Shown here: positions 48,159 through 62,060 of the stretch, one piece after another
How positions within the stretch are numbered: position 1 is the first letter of the stretch
Layout of the letters: each line of letters starts with the position of its first letter
Origin: Sipunculus nudus
Taxonomy: Eukaryota; Annelida; Sipuncula; Golfingiida; Sipunculidae
Assembly: GCA_026874595.1 (NCBI GenBank)
Contig: CM049322.1
Coordinates: forward strand, 52,665,386-52,729,385
Direction of reading: 5' to 3'
Length of the DNA: 64,000 nucleotides
The notes under the pieces: model-generated
What the model saw: the letters and a program-made list of their open reading frames with translations, nothing else
What the model was told of the DNA's origin: nothing
Databases searched by the model: none
Program-made: the position numbers and the translations under genes

Positions 48159-50932
48159 CTATAAAAACATGTGCCAGATGAAGAAATCTCTAGAAAGCTG
48201 TTATATCATTCCTGAAATAAAATTCCTCTTAATCATAGTTATGTTTATATATACACATATGTTTGTATGTATAATTAATGTTTAGTTAGTTGGCCTTTCG
48301 TGAATACCTCAGGGCTGTTTCCCATGTTTCTTTAAGTTCAGATCTTAACTGAATTGATTTCATTTACATTAAACAGTATGGTGTCGCTTGGCTGTTTTGA
48401 TATGACGATATATTCTGGGCTACGGATAAGCACTTTTGAACTCCCGTTTATTTTGAGGTGTTAAAGTATCTGTTGGATTCATCTTTCTTGATTACAATTA
48501 GACATTTAGATGACATAAATATTTCTTATAAAAAAGCCATGGATTTCATGAAGGATGGTTCAAGATAGAACTTGCTCAGTGAATATTTTGTCTGGTTAAG
48601 AAAGACGTAGGCTGTAGTCTCTTAAGGTCTTATGATCGTCAACAATCGTAAAATTGACATTTTTGTGAAAAACGTGACCTTATAGTTATATCTATCTTGT
48701 CACAAAAACACTTTCCTGGCGTCATATTGTATCCACTGGAAAAATAAGCATTTTAATTCAGATATCAACCCCACGTGGGTTGTATACAGGACCACTGTCA
48801 GCTCGGCGAGAACCAACAGGGTATTCAATTGCTTATTGGTTAACTATTTACTGGCGGTGCACGGCCCATCTTTGATTGACAGACGTGCAGAGGCCGCTGG
48901 TCAATCAGCCGGGACTGTGCTTATCTTTATTACCGGGACTCGATAATTAATTGGCAATAATTACTGCCAACACTTCCCCCTATACTCTTACCCCTGATCT
49001 ATTTTGCAGATCGTGGCATTTTGTTTAGGTCTGTGTCACTGCCAAACATATCGTCAGGACCATCCTAAACGGGTAAACGTGATTTAGCAAGAATATGTCA
49101 TGAAATATGAAATTGCCGCTTGTTATTTCAGTATATTTTACATTCTGGCTTATTATTGTTTCACCTATGTTATTATCTTGTCTTATATTATGTTCAATAT
49201 ATCTGTCATTTTGAATATATTCAAAAGCTGGTTAAAAAAAATATTTTCGTTTCATGACGTAGCAGAATACTACAAACCGATAAAATATTGCCTTGCTTGG
49301 CACTCGCCGCTTCTTGTGTATAATTATTATATTGTTCTGTAATTGTGCGTCTCCTTGTATATCGCTGTTAAAGCCAGCTGACAGCGTCCACATTCACTGA
49401 AATCGTTCACATTATACGCGGTAAATACGGCACCTTGTGAAAAAGTCACCCTTGTTTTAATATTCATATTACGTGCTGCTGGGTGGCTCATGGCGCCGTA
49501 TAATACATAAAAGTAAGTTCGGATCTTATGCGGGAGCGCTGTCAATCAACATCCGGATTCGATGATTTATTTTTACATTATAAACTATATTTAAGTCTTG
49601 ATACAGTTTTAAAGGATAAAGATATGCCAATTAAAACTTTAACAAAAAAGTATCATATTTTATGCTAAATATGCCTATTCAAAAGTTGGGAATCATAGGT
49701 TTCGTCATTCTAGGATTATATCTGTCTAACGTTACTAGCAGGTGTTCGTGTCTACAGTGTTCAAGTATGATTCACAGCGGGAGATACATTGGCAGTTCGA
49801 ATGTTTGCTCACAGTAATTAAAGTAATTGTTGCTTATCAGTCACTTCACACCTGACGAGTGTCCCGGCGCGGTGGCCTTATACTAATTACCGATGACCAA
49901 CCACTCAGAGCAGTAAGCTCCGCCTATTTCTGTTTGACAGTTCTTGAGATGCTATTTCATTTTAAAATTTCGTCTTTTTCCCCATGTCAAACAGTTTAAA
50001 TTTCAATTTTGTTTATCGAAACCAATTCAGATCAGAATTTATAATGAAAATATACGACTGTCACTTGCACTGATATTCCTGTTTCCCATTGAAAACGAGA
50101 TTTCTCTTCCCAAACAGTTTTTGGCCATTTTCTCAAAACAACGATTCAACAGACTGCGCGGTCTTTGGCGTTATATTTCTCAAAAACCACCACAAGCAGT
50201 GATTTCAAATTTCGCATATAGGTAAGTTGACACGTAATCTAAAATGCTCTTTTTATTTTTTGTTTCGACATCTATTTATTTTAGCAGTTATACAACATTT
50301 AAAAAAATATGCTTTTTTTGTATCATATTTTTTTTAATTTGAAAATTCAGTAGAAAAAAAAAATATTATAAACTCATGATAAAAAATTTGGAGATATTTT
50401 CTATGTACTTCCATGTGATACTATTTTTACATACATACTCTTTGCCATATGTGAGATATATCGCGATAAAAAAAATAAATAAATAATTTATTTTTTTTAA
50501 AATCTTCAATGGAAAATCTGACCCATCCAAAACGATTGTCCATTTCTGTATTTATTAGTATTGTTATTACAATAATATTATTAGAAATATAAGCTTGATA
50601 TAACAAGAGCTTGACATTACGTGATAAGCTCCAAGAGTATACCTGATTTTGTCCATATTGTATCATATCCGGTTTAAATGTACATGTACATGTTCTTGAG
50701 ATGCTATTTCATTTTTAAATTTCGTCTTTTTCCCCATGACAAACGGTTTAAATTTCAATTTTGTTTATCGAAACCAATTCAGATCAGAATTTATAATGAA
50801 AATATACGACTGTCACTTGCACTGATATTCCTGTTTCCCATTGAAAACGAGATTTCTCTTCCCAAACAGTTTTTGGCCATTTTCTCAAAACAACGATTCA
50901 ACAGATATTCATGAATATATATAAGAATCATT

Positions 50933-51011
<79 letters not shown>

Positions 51012-52282
51012 AAGAGCAAGAATTAGTAATAGAATTGTTTATTATTTATAGATACATGGCGTCATAATCGAAGAACACTTCACCACCCCAGTGCCAACTC
51101 ACTCAAACAAGGGAAATATGTTTAACCTGTTTTGTTAAGAAAGGGAAAACAATGTTATGAATGTGCAATTTTACATTATAAGGTAACAGGAAGAATAAAT
51201 TTACTTTCTACTCCCTGATCAATCAACATATACTCAATGTGGAGCTGTTCCTTTTCATCTTCGATGCTGACAAGACCGCTGTCATGTTCCCAGCAAATTC
51301 TTTCCGCCTTCTCCCAGTTGGCCTTTTCTTTGAATAATTTGTAGCAAGAAGACTGAAACTCAAACATGCCTACTGGATTTTCTTTTTCAAAGAGGTAACC
51401 GAAGCCGTTTGGACACACTGTAGATATAAGAAATACCATACCATGATATTTTTTTTTTCTTTTGATAAATTCTTTGAATAAAAGTGACTTTGTCCGCAGA
51501 GGGTTATCTTGTTCATAAACTTTCAGGTTGACCAAAAAGGATTTTTTTAGTAATTCATTCGAAATGCTATCGGACAGTAATTAATTACAACTTTATTACT
51601 TAAAATAAAACATAAATATTTAAAAATAAAAATAAATCATTGACCACTCTGTATGCTTGACAGAAATATCTGGTAACGAATTATATTTTCTTCCATTTTG
51701 TTCAAATTTAAAAATATTTGTGCACTTAAAAATTTAAAAATGTCGTCAGATGGGCGTTAAACTTACATTAGTTTTTTTTCGACTCACAAATGATCTTACA
51801 CATAAGATGACTCTAGATACCTTTCTTCTTTGTACATATGTTCACAGGGACGGCCGTTAAATCAGGTGTCTTCGCTTCAAGGATACAGATATTTTCAAAC
51901 AGTTTAGTACTGTTACATCGAAGACCAATCTGTCTTGAACATATATCCAGACATTCCTTTCTAGATATACGGCCTTTGTAAACTCGTTTTATTTCTGTGT
52001 CACTTGCTTGTGGGTCTTTAACCAGTGACCTTTGACCTATAAAATGATAAAATGTTTTATCATTGATAAAACCCGAAACTCTTTCCTTGTTATTATTTAA
52101 CTAATGTTTGCCAATACCTAACCCTGGCATATAAAGCAATTAGAATATAGTTAACGTTTAAAGTGGATAATCATGCTAATATGCTAATCGAGATACGTAT
52201 TTTAATTTTGTTAATTATATAGCAACAATGAGTTATTACCTCCGAGCACGAGTACTGCAAATAATAAATGTGCCAGAATCAT
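47935..52282 (-). CDS. Gene B: secreted apple/PAN plus C-type lectin protein (231 aa, 4 exons)
   Basis: Exons on the minus strand are 52,282-52,240, 52,036-51,821, 51,417-51,205 and 48,158-47,935. Borders are GT/AG, all phase 1, and the joined frame is open. Residues 1-14 (MILAHLLFAVLVLG) are a signal peptide. A PAN/apple-like module follows (SRKECLDICSRQIGLRCNST), then a lectin domain from Cys88. Unlike gene A it keeps EPN (residues 191-193, in GEPNGGTLARC), the motif tied to mannose/GlcNAc binding. The partner motif is WDNTEC (211-216), the same Asp/Asn order as in gene A. The GHDHDND loop is conserved. The long last intron (3.0 kb) holds a pair of 214-bp direct repeats and other inserted DNA. 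Likely an extracellular glycan-binding protein; the substrate is inferred. Confidence 0.87.
49940..50153. repeat. 214-bp direct repeat, left copy
   Basis: Pairs with 50,692-50,905: same length and three mismatches. Starts GTTCTTGAGATGC and ends GATTCAACAGA. Confidence 0.9.
50692..50905. repeat. 214-bp direct repeat, right copy
   Basis: Second copy, 538 bp after the first, just before the (AT)n(AG)n array. Lies in the last intron of gene B. Confidence 0.9.
50935..51010. repeat. (AT)n(AG)n compound microsatellite
   Basis: TA run to 50,975, then AG run to 51,010. Confidence 0.97.
51205..51417 (-). CDS. Gene B exon 3 (first half of the lectin domain)
   Basis: Acceptor TCTACAG, donor GAAA|GTAAAT. 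Reads CPNGFGYLFEKENPVGMFEF and CYKLFKEKANWEKAERIC. Same length as in gene A. Confidence 0.87.
51821..52036 (-). CDS. Gene B exon 2 (PAN/apple-like module)
   Basis: Acceptor TTTATAG, donor G|GTATCT. Reads QRSLVKDPQASDTEIKRVYK and onward; five Cys as in gene A. Confidence 0.85.
52240..52282 (-). CDS. Gene B exon 1 (signal peptide)
   Basis: ATG at 52,282; same length and phase as gene A exon 1. Ends GGAG|GTAATA. Confidence 0.8.
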
Positions 52283-52348
52283 TTTGTCCAACGGTCCAGG
52301 CTTTGAATCAGGTGAACTCTTCTTTCAGGTGATCCCAGTAAACTCCGA

Positions 52349-52356
52349 AGTATAAA
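52349..52356 (-). promoter_or_regulatory. TATA-like element of gene B
   Basis: TTTATACT about 67 bases before the ATG, in the same conserved flank as for gene A. Confidence 0.55.
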
Positions 52357-54012
52357 TCAAGTCAACGCTTCTAATATATCCAAGCTTAAGGACCCAGACG
52401 GGATATTAAGTCGTCCTGAAAATTTCTTTTTGAATCATCAAACGAATGCATCAATTTTGTCGATTCCAGGTATCACTCCACCCGTCATTTATGTCTGGAA
52501 CAATATGCTTTTAAGTACTTTAACATATACGTGAGTGTTGGCAGGGACGTAAGAAACAGCACACACTATCCATGTGGTTAAAAGGAAATGCCACTTAAAG
52601 CCCCTTTTTTCCACTTACACAGGTCGAGCATAATGCGTTCTTTGATCGTTATAATTATCAATCTTTTTATAAAGGTATGTGTCACATCTCCACTATGGCT
52701 AGGAAAAACCACAAACGAACAGGATAACATAAACAATGTATGACTACTGGACTTTGTTGTTGCCAGTCATATTCACACAAACACATTTATATTAGTTTTT
52801 GTTTATAATACATTTTACCATGAACTATTTATCACTCACGTCAACCTAATTAATGAATATTTACCGCCATTTACTAAAAATGAATACCAATGCTATTGCG
52901 TGTAACATGAAAGTATTTGGAATAATTATAAATATGCAAATAGCTTTAAAATATGTAAACATTGCTTTTTAAAGGCTCAATCACAAGGAATACTGAAGGA
53001 ATGTATTTGTTCTATGAAAAGTATAATTTGTGCATTATTAACCTACTATTTCGTTCTATTATTGACGGAAAATGGATGGGTAGGTTTCAAAGAGAATTGA
53101 TTGGATGAAAGTAGCTTAAATAAAAAATTGACTTTGCAGATGTTAAGCTGGGTTTTACGCAAAAGTTCCCAATTTTACAATAGCAGAAAGAATGACCATT
53201 ATTACAACAGTGTACCTGAAAAAAAGGCATTAACACGTACTTACAAAGGATTGTATACCTTCTCTCAAACAAACAAAGTGTAGGTTAAATACAATGAAAA
53301 TGACTCTAGGGGTCATCTACTTAAGTTAGGCAGTGTCTAATCACGTGTCATGGCACAACAAACCCATGCCAGGTCTCCTCGAAAAAAAAACAAAGCCCCG
53401 CGAATACTGTCGAGTATCTCTAGTAAAATGAAGAAGGATAGGTGCGGCGTCCCAAATGTACACTCTGCCAATCGCGCCGAAACGCCATCTACCGACGAAT
53501 TCTAATAGTCCTACAGTCGGATATATAATCTGCTTTGTATATCACACAAAGTAAGTATTTTTTTTATCAGATTATCCATAGTATGCATGATGAAATCAGC
53601 TGAGCGGTACAAACTTGAGGGTACGTTCATGTTCATTAGAATATCTAATGTATGTATGATAAACTAATCTGTCGTGAATGTCACAAATACACAAGTTAGA
53701 GGCTATGCATGATAAGTGCTATATGATGTATGATGAAATCAGCTGGCTTGACTGTCACAAACAAATAAACCGGTAAGTTCATTATCACTCCTTACATGTT
53801 AATATTTCGGAAAATTATTACAGACCGGGGAAATGGTTTAGGTCCTATGAAACAATCCATTTACAACAATTTCTCTAAACATGCTATAGTATTCATGAGA
53901 CGGGTTAAAGAAATAGCCAATCCCTCATTTGATAATTTGATATCTGAGACTTTCGGATTTTCTAGTCGTTGTAGTTTCTTCTCCTCCTCCTCTTCCTACT
54001 CCTTCATTTGTT

Positions 54013-54185
54013 ATATTATTATTATAATTATTCTTATCAATATAATAATTATAATAATAGTTATAATAATAATAATTATTATTATCATTATAATTATTAA
54101 GGTATACGTTTCAATGGGATTATTATATAAGGTTATTACTTGTATCATTATTATCATTATTATCATTATTATCATTATTATCAGT

Positions 54186-54245
<60 letters not shown>

Positions 54246-54246
54246 G
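54013..54246. repeat. (ATT)n/(ATC)n trinucleotide tract
   Basis: Long runs of ATT, ATC and ATA units. Copy 1 has only a short equivalent at about 43,030-43,075 (ACTACTACTAC then ATTATTATTTTTA), so the tract expanded in copy 2. Poly-Ile or poly-Asn frames here are not genes. Confidence 0.95.
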
Positions 54247-55849
54247 TCATCAAGGTATAAGTATCCAGGAGGTTTAAGTTCAAGTTGTTGGGAATGTGCC
54301 AGGAGTAGTAGTCGTAGCAAAATCACAATACTTGTGATGAATCACTAATCATACACATAAGTAGTAAAATAATGATAATTATAATAAACATTATGACCGA
54401 CCAATAATGTAATAGTATTTTATTCATAATTTATAGTCACGACATTCTCTCATGGCATACTCATAATCGGATCCATTTGTATTATCCAGATGTTCCCAAC
54501 TGGGAAACGTAACTGCAATAATATTTATGCCTTACCCAGGATAGCAAGAGTTCAAGCGTGTAGAAACATAAGAAAAAGACACGAATTGAAGTGGATTATA
54601 CTGTTTATGTACGTTAAATAAAGTGGCCCGGTTTATTGAGTTCGGAGTATAAATCTTTGGACGCATCTTTCATCCTATCATTAACAATCTGAGAAGAAAC
54701 CTGTGACATGAAGAATTTCATTTTTTATATGAAGTAGTTTCTTTATACTATATATGTTGTTCTATTTATTAAACATAGACTGCACCGATATGCAAGAAAA
54801 TATTACGAGAACTCTATTCCTTAAATGGTTGCTTTTGTTGGTCAGAAGGAAGTAAGTATTCGGCTGACTCGGTGAAAAGCATTGCTACCCCAGGAAATCG
54901 AAACCGGGTCATTTGTGGAGAACGCCGAGGGTATTGCCACTTGACTGTCCAGGCTATATTAAAGACAAGTTGACTGATTTTCAAAAAAAGAGTCGGAATC
55001 CTAAGTTACATTTATAATAGCTTATATTGTATACGTAGATAAAGAAATATTAGTCCATCAGTACAAAAACGCGTAAAACAGTTCTGTATTGTTTTACGAG
55101 GATAAATAATCCATAGGCCCATTTTAAGCAACATTTAAGTATCCTTTGGTCTGTTATGGACAATCTTATTTAACAATTTATCTCTAACTTATAATAAAGC
55201 TTCGTGATGAGTGTGAAGCCCATTATTGTGGTGTTCAACAACACAATCCTATTTTTAATTTACACAGCGTTTGATAGTACATAATGCAAAAACCATCTAT
55301 TACTACGGGTGCACACCAATAACTGCATACTACCATAGCACACAAAATGTGGAGACAGCTACGTGGGCTGTGAATTTGACACATTTTTCAAAACAGATTG
55401 ATGAGGAAAATATAATTTCAAGTCCAGTAAAAAAGAATTTCCTTTTTATCACTTTAAGTGCACACTAACAAGAAGAACTACAATAGCAAAAACAAATGTG
55501 GAGATAGCTTTGTGGACTTTTGCATTAAATTCTGACCACATATTCCAAAACAGATTAATGAGAAAAAAGATATTTTAAAGCTAGTAAAAAATCCATTTAT
55601 CATAGTTCTGGTTGTTTTCAAACCCTGGAAATGCAGGAATACCAAACACGCAGGAAAGAACAAAAATGCACATAAATGCATGTAACATAGTTTGATTAAA
55701 AAGAAACCACCATAAACATAAATGGGCCTAACTCGCACATCCAGATATATAGTCCTTCAGTTTTTCTCTTACAAATGACTTAGCACAACTGTCTTGTAAT
55801 GCTTAATGTAAATATATCAATATTTTTCTCTTAAATATATTGAAGTATA

Positions 55850-56010
55850 TATATGCCAGAGTGTATAATTTGATAAATATATGTATATATAAATAATTTA
55901 TGTATATACATGTTTAAGCGTAGGAATATGTATATATGTATATGCATGTATATATGTATGTATATGTGTACGTGTACATGTATGTATATGATTACATGTG
56001 TATCTATATA
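55850..56010. repeat. TA/TG-rich tract
   Basis: Broken TATATG and TGTATATG units, equivalent to 44,386-44,520. Confidence 0.8.
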
Positions 56011-56839
56011 TTTGTTTTATTTATTCTATTTATATGGATTTTATAGGTAAATCAACTCATATATGTATGTAGATGGACCATGAGTGTGCAATAAACATTC
56101 TCAATTTTAAGACGAATGTAATCGATCATCACAAGGAATCAACGGAGAAACCCATTAAACAGAATGAAACAACATCCAATAATTGTTATCTATGTAAGTA
56201 ACACCAGCGACCCAACATTTGATTCAGTTGATGCACTAGAAACTTTAAAATATATCATGCAGTCCCTTAACAGTTGAATGACACTCAACACAAGTACCAT
56301 TATAAGCATGGGATTCAGTTGATATTTTCTTAGATTGAAGCAATTAATAATAAGATTTGTATTGTTGTATGTTTCTGCACAATTTTCAACGAACAAAAAC
56401 ATTCTTTTTAGCTGAAAAGATAGTTGTTCAGTTTGCACAGCGGCAATGACCAGAATATCAGGACATCTCCGATATACTCTTGGGAACATGTGGGGTACAT
56501 GGCATAATTACTTCTTTCAGAGATATCAGGACAATGTTTATGGGTACGGCTGTCCAATCACCTAAACCGGTCTTACCTGGTTATGTGTTCGTAAATATGT
56601 TTGTGTCTGTTTTACTCGTTTTTGTCTAAAAATTTGTTGAACGGATAATTGTTATTAGAACACCTTAGAATGTTTATTATAAGGAATTGGGGAAACAAAG
56701 CTGGGATCATCACAAAAAGAACGGTTAACACAGTTAATTTATGTGGAAAAAACAATGGGGGTTTTAATGACCCGACTGCGTCATTTTACTTGCTAAAACA
56801 GCTGGGTCACTTGAGAAATATAAAGAGAATGATTCGTTT

Positions 56840-57048
56840 GTCCTCCTTTCTATAATATATTTTCTCGATTGGAGTAGCTGGTGAAGCAGCTTTCTTCAAT
56901 TCATGAATACAGATTTTTTAACCAGTTATCGTTATTACATCATTTTGTGCATATTCCTCTAGAAATTTCTTTCTTTATGGACGACTTTTGTCTAATCGTT
57001 TCATTTCTGTGTTACTGGCTGCTGGGTCTTTGTTCAATGATCTTGTGA
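56840..57048 (-). pseudogene. Orphan PAN exon, copy 3: acceptor lost, stops
   Basis: Reads RSLNKDPAASNTEMKRLDKS, then a stop after RP; later Cys codons are replaced or shifted. The acceptor is CTG in place of CTAG. The most decayed of the three orphan exons. Confidence 0.7.
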
Positions 57049-57583
57049 CCAGAAAATGATATACACTGACATTTTGGAAGTAACAACATCCTGTTATACA
57101 TTGCTTACTATCCACTTTTAAAGTAATATTTGCTTAACATTCAACATTATATTGATTAACATTTGAAAAACATATGTTCATCTTAAGAAAGTATGCATTC
57201 TTATATGACATAATATATACCGTGACTAATTTATCTCCTGTGAGTGGGGGGAAATGAGAATAAAGAAATGGCCTAAACCTTTTTTGCTAGACTGTCCTGC
57301 TTTAATGCAGTTACCTTCTTCTGGAATCCGATATGATCAATAAGATATCAAGACCACACTTCTAATCAACCCAGACTGGAATCACGTCAGCGATGAAATA
57401 TCGCCTCTGAAGATATTTATTTTGAATCCACTTTCGCTAATGCACTAATTAAAATAATGGACATTTATGGAACTACTAGCAAGTGATGATAGGAAAATAC
57501 AAATTACTTTTGCCAGGAGTAAAATACTCTCCAATCAATTGAGCTTCCAGATATGCTCAAATGTCAGGTCCTGTAGCACCCAG

Positions 57584-57601
57584 CCCCCCCCCCCCCCCCC
57601 C
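57584..57601. repeat. Run of 18 C
   Basis: Longest homopolymer C run in the window. Confidence 0.95.
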
Positions 57602-57883
57602 ACGGAACGGGTGAGGACTGTAGATCTGGCATTTTATGTGATCTTTTAATTGGTACCTGCTGTTTATTTAGATTTCACTTATTCTGTTTATGTCGCCAAA
57701 AAAGATTACATATGTTATCAAAGACATCAACACAAAAAATAAAGTGTTAGTATATACCAACACGAGCTCAAATAGGAATTAAGTCATGACAGGGATATTT
57801 TCTTCATTTAGCAAACAACAAGTGGCCGGACGAAGCCTTTTACTTTTCTCCACAATTATAAATATATGTTCCTCTATGTAATC

Positions 57884-57886
<3 letters not shown>

Positions 57887-57955
<69 letters not shown>
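57887..57955. repeat. (AT)n microsatellite
   Basis: TA run ending in ACATATACATATAT. Confidence 0.95.
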
Positions 57956-58835
57956 TTAAAGGAACATTTAATAAATAATCACTTTGAAAAATAGGTTCTC
58001 ATTTCATTAGTTTATACATTTACTGTAGATATTCCTTAAATGCAAGCGGTATCTGCTACCGCATCTGTTAATGCATTGTTCATGGCGCTATAATATTTCG
58101 ATTCACATATAAAGATTAACCTATTTTTATGCAATATCAGGCCATTTCACTTTTTCTTATTGAAATGGGTTGAATGGTTACCACAGATATTGTGCTTGTT
58201 TTTTTATATGAATGTATTTAAATGTAAAATAGTGACATCAAACAACTCTCAGGCCAGGTTGAAGACAGTGTGTTGATGTTTAACAGCATCGGCTTCCGAT
58301 TTCAGGCAACAGTATCAAAATAAATAAATCCTTTCCAAAGTCATTAAACAAATCCCACTCTATGAATATTTAAACCAGATAATTAATTAGTTATAAGTCG
58401 TTGGCATGTGGATACACATTAAACTAAAATAAAACGGTTCCATTGGAATAATTGAAAAATCCATTAATCCACAAAGGTGAATATAAAATAGGAAAGTCAC
58501 GTTTCATCAAGATTTGAACACAAAACTGGTCTCAACCTCACAGTGGATTTTCTGGGCACCATGTCTATTTTTCAATGAACACATAAATATTTATACGGTA
58601 AAGTTATATCGGAAACATTTATTTTACCAAATTTTATTTGAGGATTGACTTATTAAGCAAGTTTGTTATGAGCACGATTAAGCATGTATGCGGAAATCAA
58701 TGCCAAAAACATTCCTTTCAATAATTTACTAATTCACTTATTTAACACATTTATTTCAAGATTAACTAATTAGGCAATTCATGTACCTGAACAATTCCAC
58801 ACTAACAACATTTTTATGAGACTTCAGCAAGAGGA

Positions 58836-59105
58836 ACATATCGCTAGTGGTTGTGGCGTAGGACTTCGGAGCTGAAGGTGCCCGGATTGAAACCCATTGG
58901 TGCCTAAATGGGATAATTGTTAAATCTCATTATAAAATCTTACAGACTCGCTCTAAGGTCGTAATGACAGGTTATGACTTCTGAATTATCTTTACCTGTG
59001 CATATAAAACCATGAATCTAGAAGGTTTTATAATACCATGTCATTCTTATCACATGGATTCATTCATCCTGATTCAAAAGACAGAGCCACCAACAGGCCA
59101 AGGCC
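58836..59105 (+). mobile_element. Decayed copy of the tRNA-derived SINE
   Basis: GCTAGTGGTTGTGGCGT and GGAGCTGAAGGTGCCCGG match the SINE head at 47.3 kb with many changes. It occupies the same position relative to flanking DNA, so it was inherited by duplication and is not a new insertion. Confidence 0.7.
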
Positions 59106-61129
<2,024 letters not shown>

Positions 61130-61990
61130 TTCAATATTTACAGAGACTACAAGGTCATATTTCAAGGTAAATTGGGGCAAATAATCTTATTTTCCAAATA
61201 TGAATCCATATATAATGCACTTTGATTTAAATCATGTATTGAACGAGTTGTTTTGCATACTGTGGTGTTACAAAATATACTAAATGTGGAACTGGTGATC
61301 TTTAATGTTTTTTAATATTTAGGTCATATTTCATGGCTAAAAGTTTGTATGGGACAAATTATATTAATTTCCCAAAAAAATCCAATTTCATTTTAATCAT
61401 GTATTAATTGAATTGTTTTGCAAACTGGGGTTTTACAAAATATATAAAAGATAGAACTGGTGAAATTTAATACATTTTTTTTAAAGATAAAATTTCATTG
61501 TCAAACGATCAAAATTTTCCAGAATTAAACCAAAATACAATGTACTTTCATTTTGAGCATATATTAAGTGAGTCGATTGTTTTTAAGGGTATGACTTAAG
61601 ACATAAAATGTGGAACAACTGTAAAATATGAAGGCAATTTCAATTTAAAATATCATTTTTGAAATATCATAATGGCTTTACTTTGAGCAATTTAAAATCG
61701 AACACTTGTATTAAAATTCTAAGAAATAATTTGCTGGATTATACCTTATTATTCAATCTAGCAGACTTACTGAGAAGGTTTGTACTAATATATTGCCAAA
61801 GCATTACCTCTCCAAAATTGTGATTTTTTTTTATTTGGTTATCTTAAAGTTAATTTAGAAAATTTGGCAACAGTTCCAATGCCTTTTTAGTCCACTATAG
61901 ACCTGCCAAATTTTATTATTTTCAAAATGAAGCCAAATACAATGCACTTCCATTTTGAATATGTTTGAGATATGTAGATTGTTTTTTTAG
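61130..61990. repeat. Degenerate ~175-bp satellite-like units
   Basis: A pattern of GGTCATATTTCAnGG, a TTTCCAAAnTGAATCCA stretch, AATGCACTTTnATTTnAATCATGTATT and GAnTTGTTTTGCA recurs at about 61,160, 61,330, 61,500 and 61,890, with strong divergence. The last unit runs straight into the reverse GACGGACGG-type terminus. Confidence 0.6.
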
Positions 61991-62060
61991 CTGAGCTGAA
62001 TGAAAGTCAGCTAATCACTCTTTGTCCGTCGTATGTCTGTCTGTCTGTCCATTAGTTAGG
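61990..62060 (-). repeat. GACGGACGG-type repeat terminus (minus orientation)
   Basis: TTTAGCTGAGCTGAATGAAAG followed by TTTGTCCGTCGT and TGTCTGTCTGTCC is the reverse complement layout of the end seen at 15,361-15,470. Confidence 0.65.

Larger units (their letters stand above)
45300..56820. repeat. Segmental duplication, copy 2
   Basis: Contains lectin gene B and an orphan PAN exon. Upstream flanks line up with copy 1 (41,050-45,270 against 52,310-56,790) and the left part with copy 3 (45,300-47,530 against 56,830-59,105). Differences include a ~430-bp block at about 42,300-42,730 found only in copy 1 and extra intron DNA (48,620-50,930) found only in copy 2. Confidence 0.85.
56820..59105. 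repeat. Segmental duplication, copy 3 (truncated)
   Basis: Aligns with 45,300-47,540 of copy 2, including an orphan PAN exon, a poly-C run, (AT)n and the SINE. Similarity stops near 59,105 inside the SINE's 3' end, so no lectin exons are present. Confidence 0.8.

Noticed and set aside
49944-50914. Two similar short frames of 93 and 78 codons
   Set aside because: They mirror the 214-bp direct repeat. Similarity follows from DNA duplication, with no sign of coding constraint.
53796-54260. 154-codon open frame rich in isoleucine, and its minus-strand partners rich in Asn or Ile
   Set aside because: Produced entirely by the ATT/ATC trinucleotide tract; there is no domain content.
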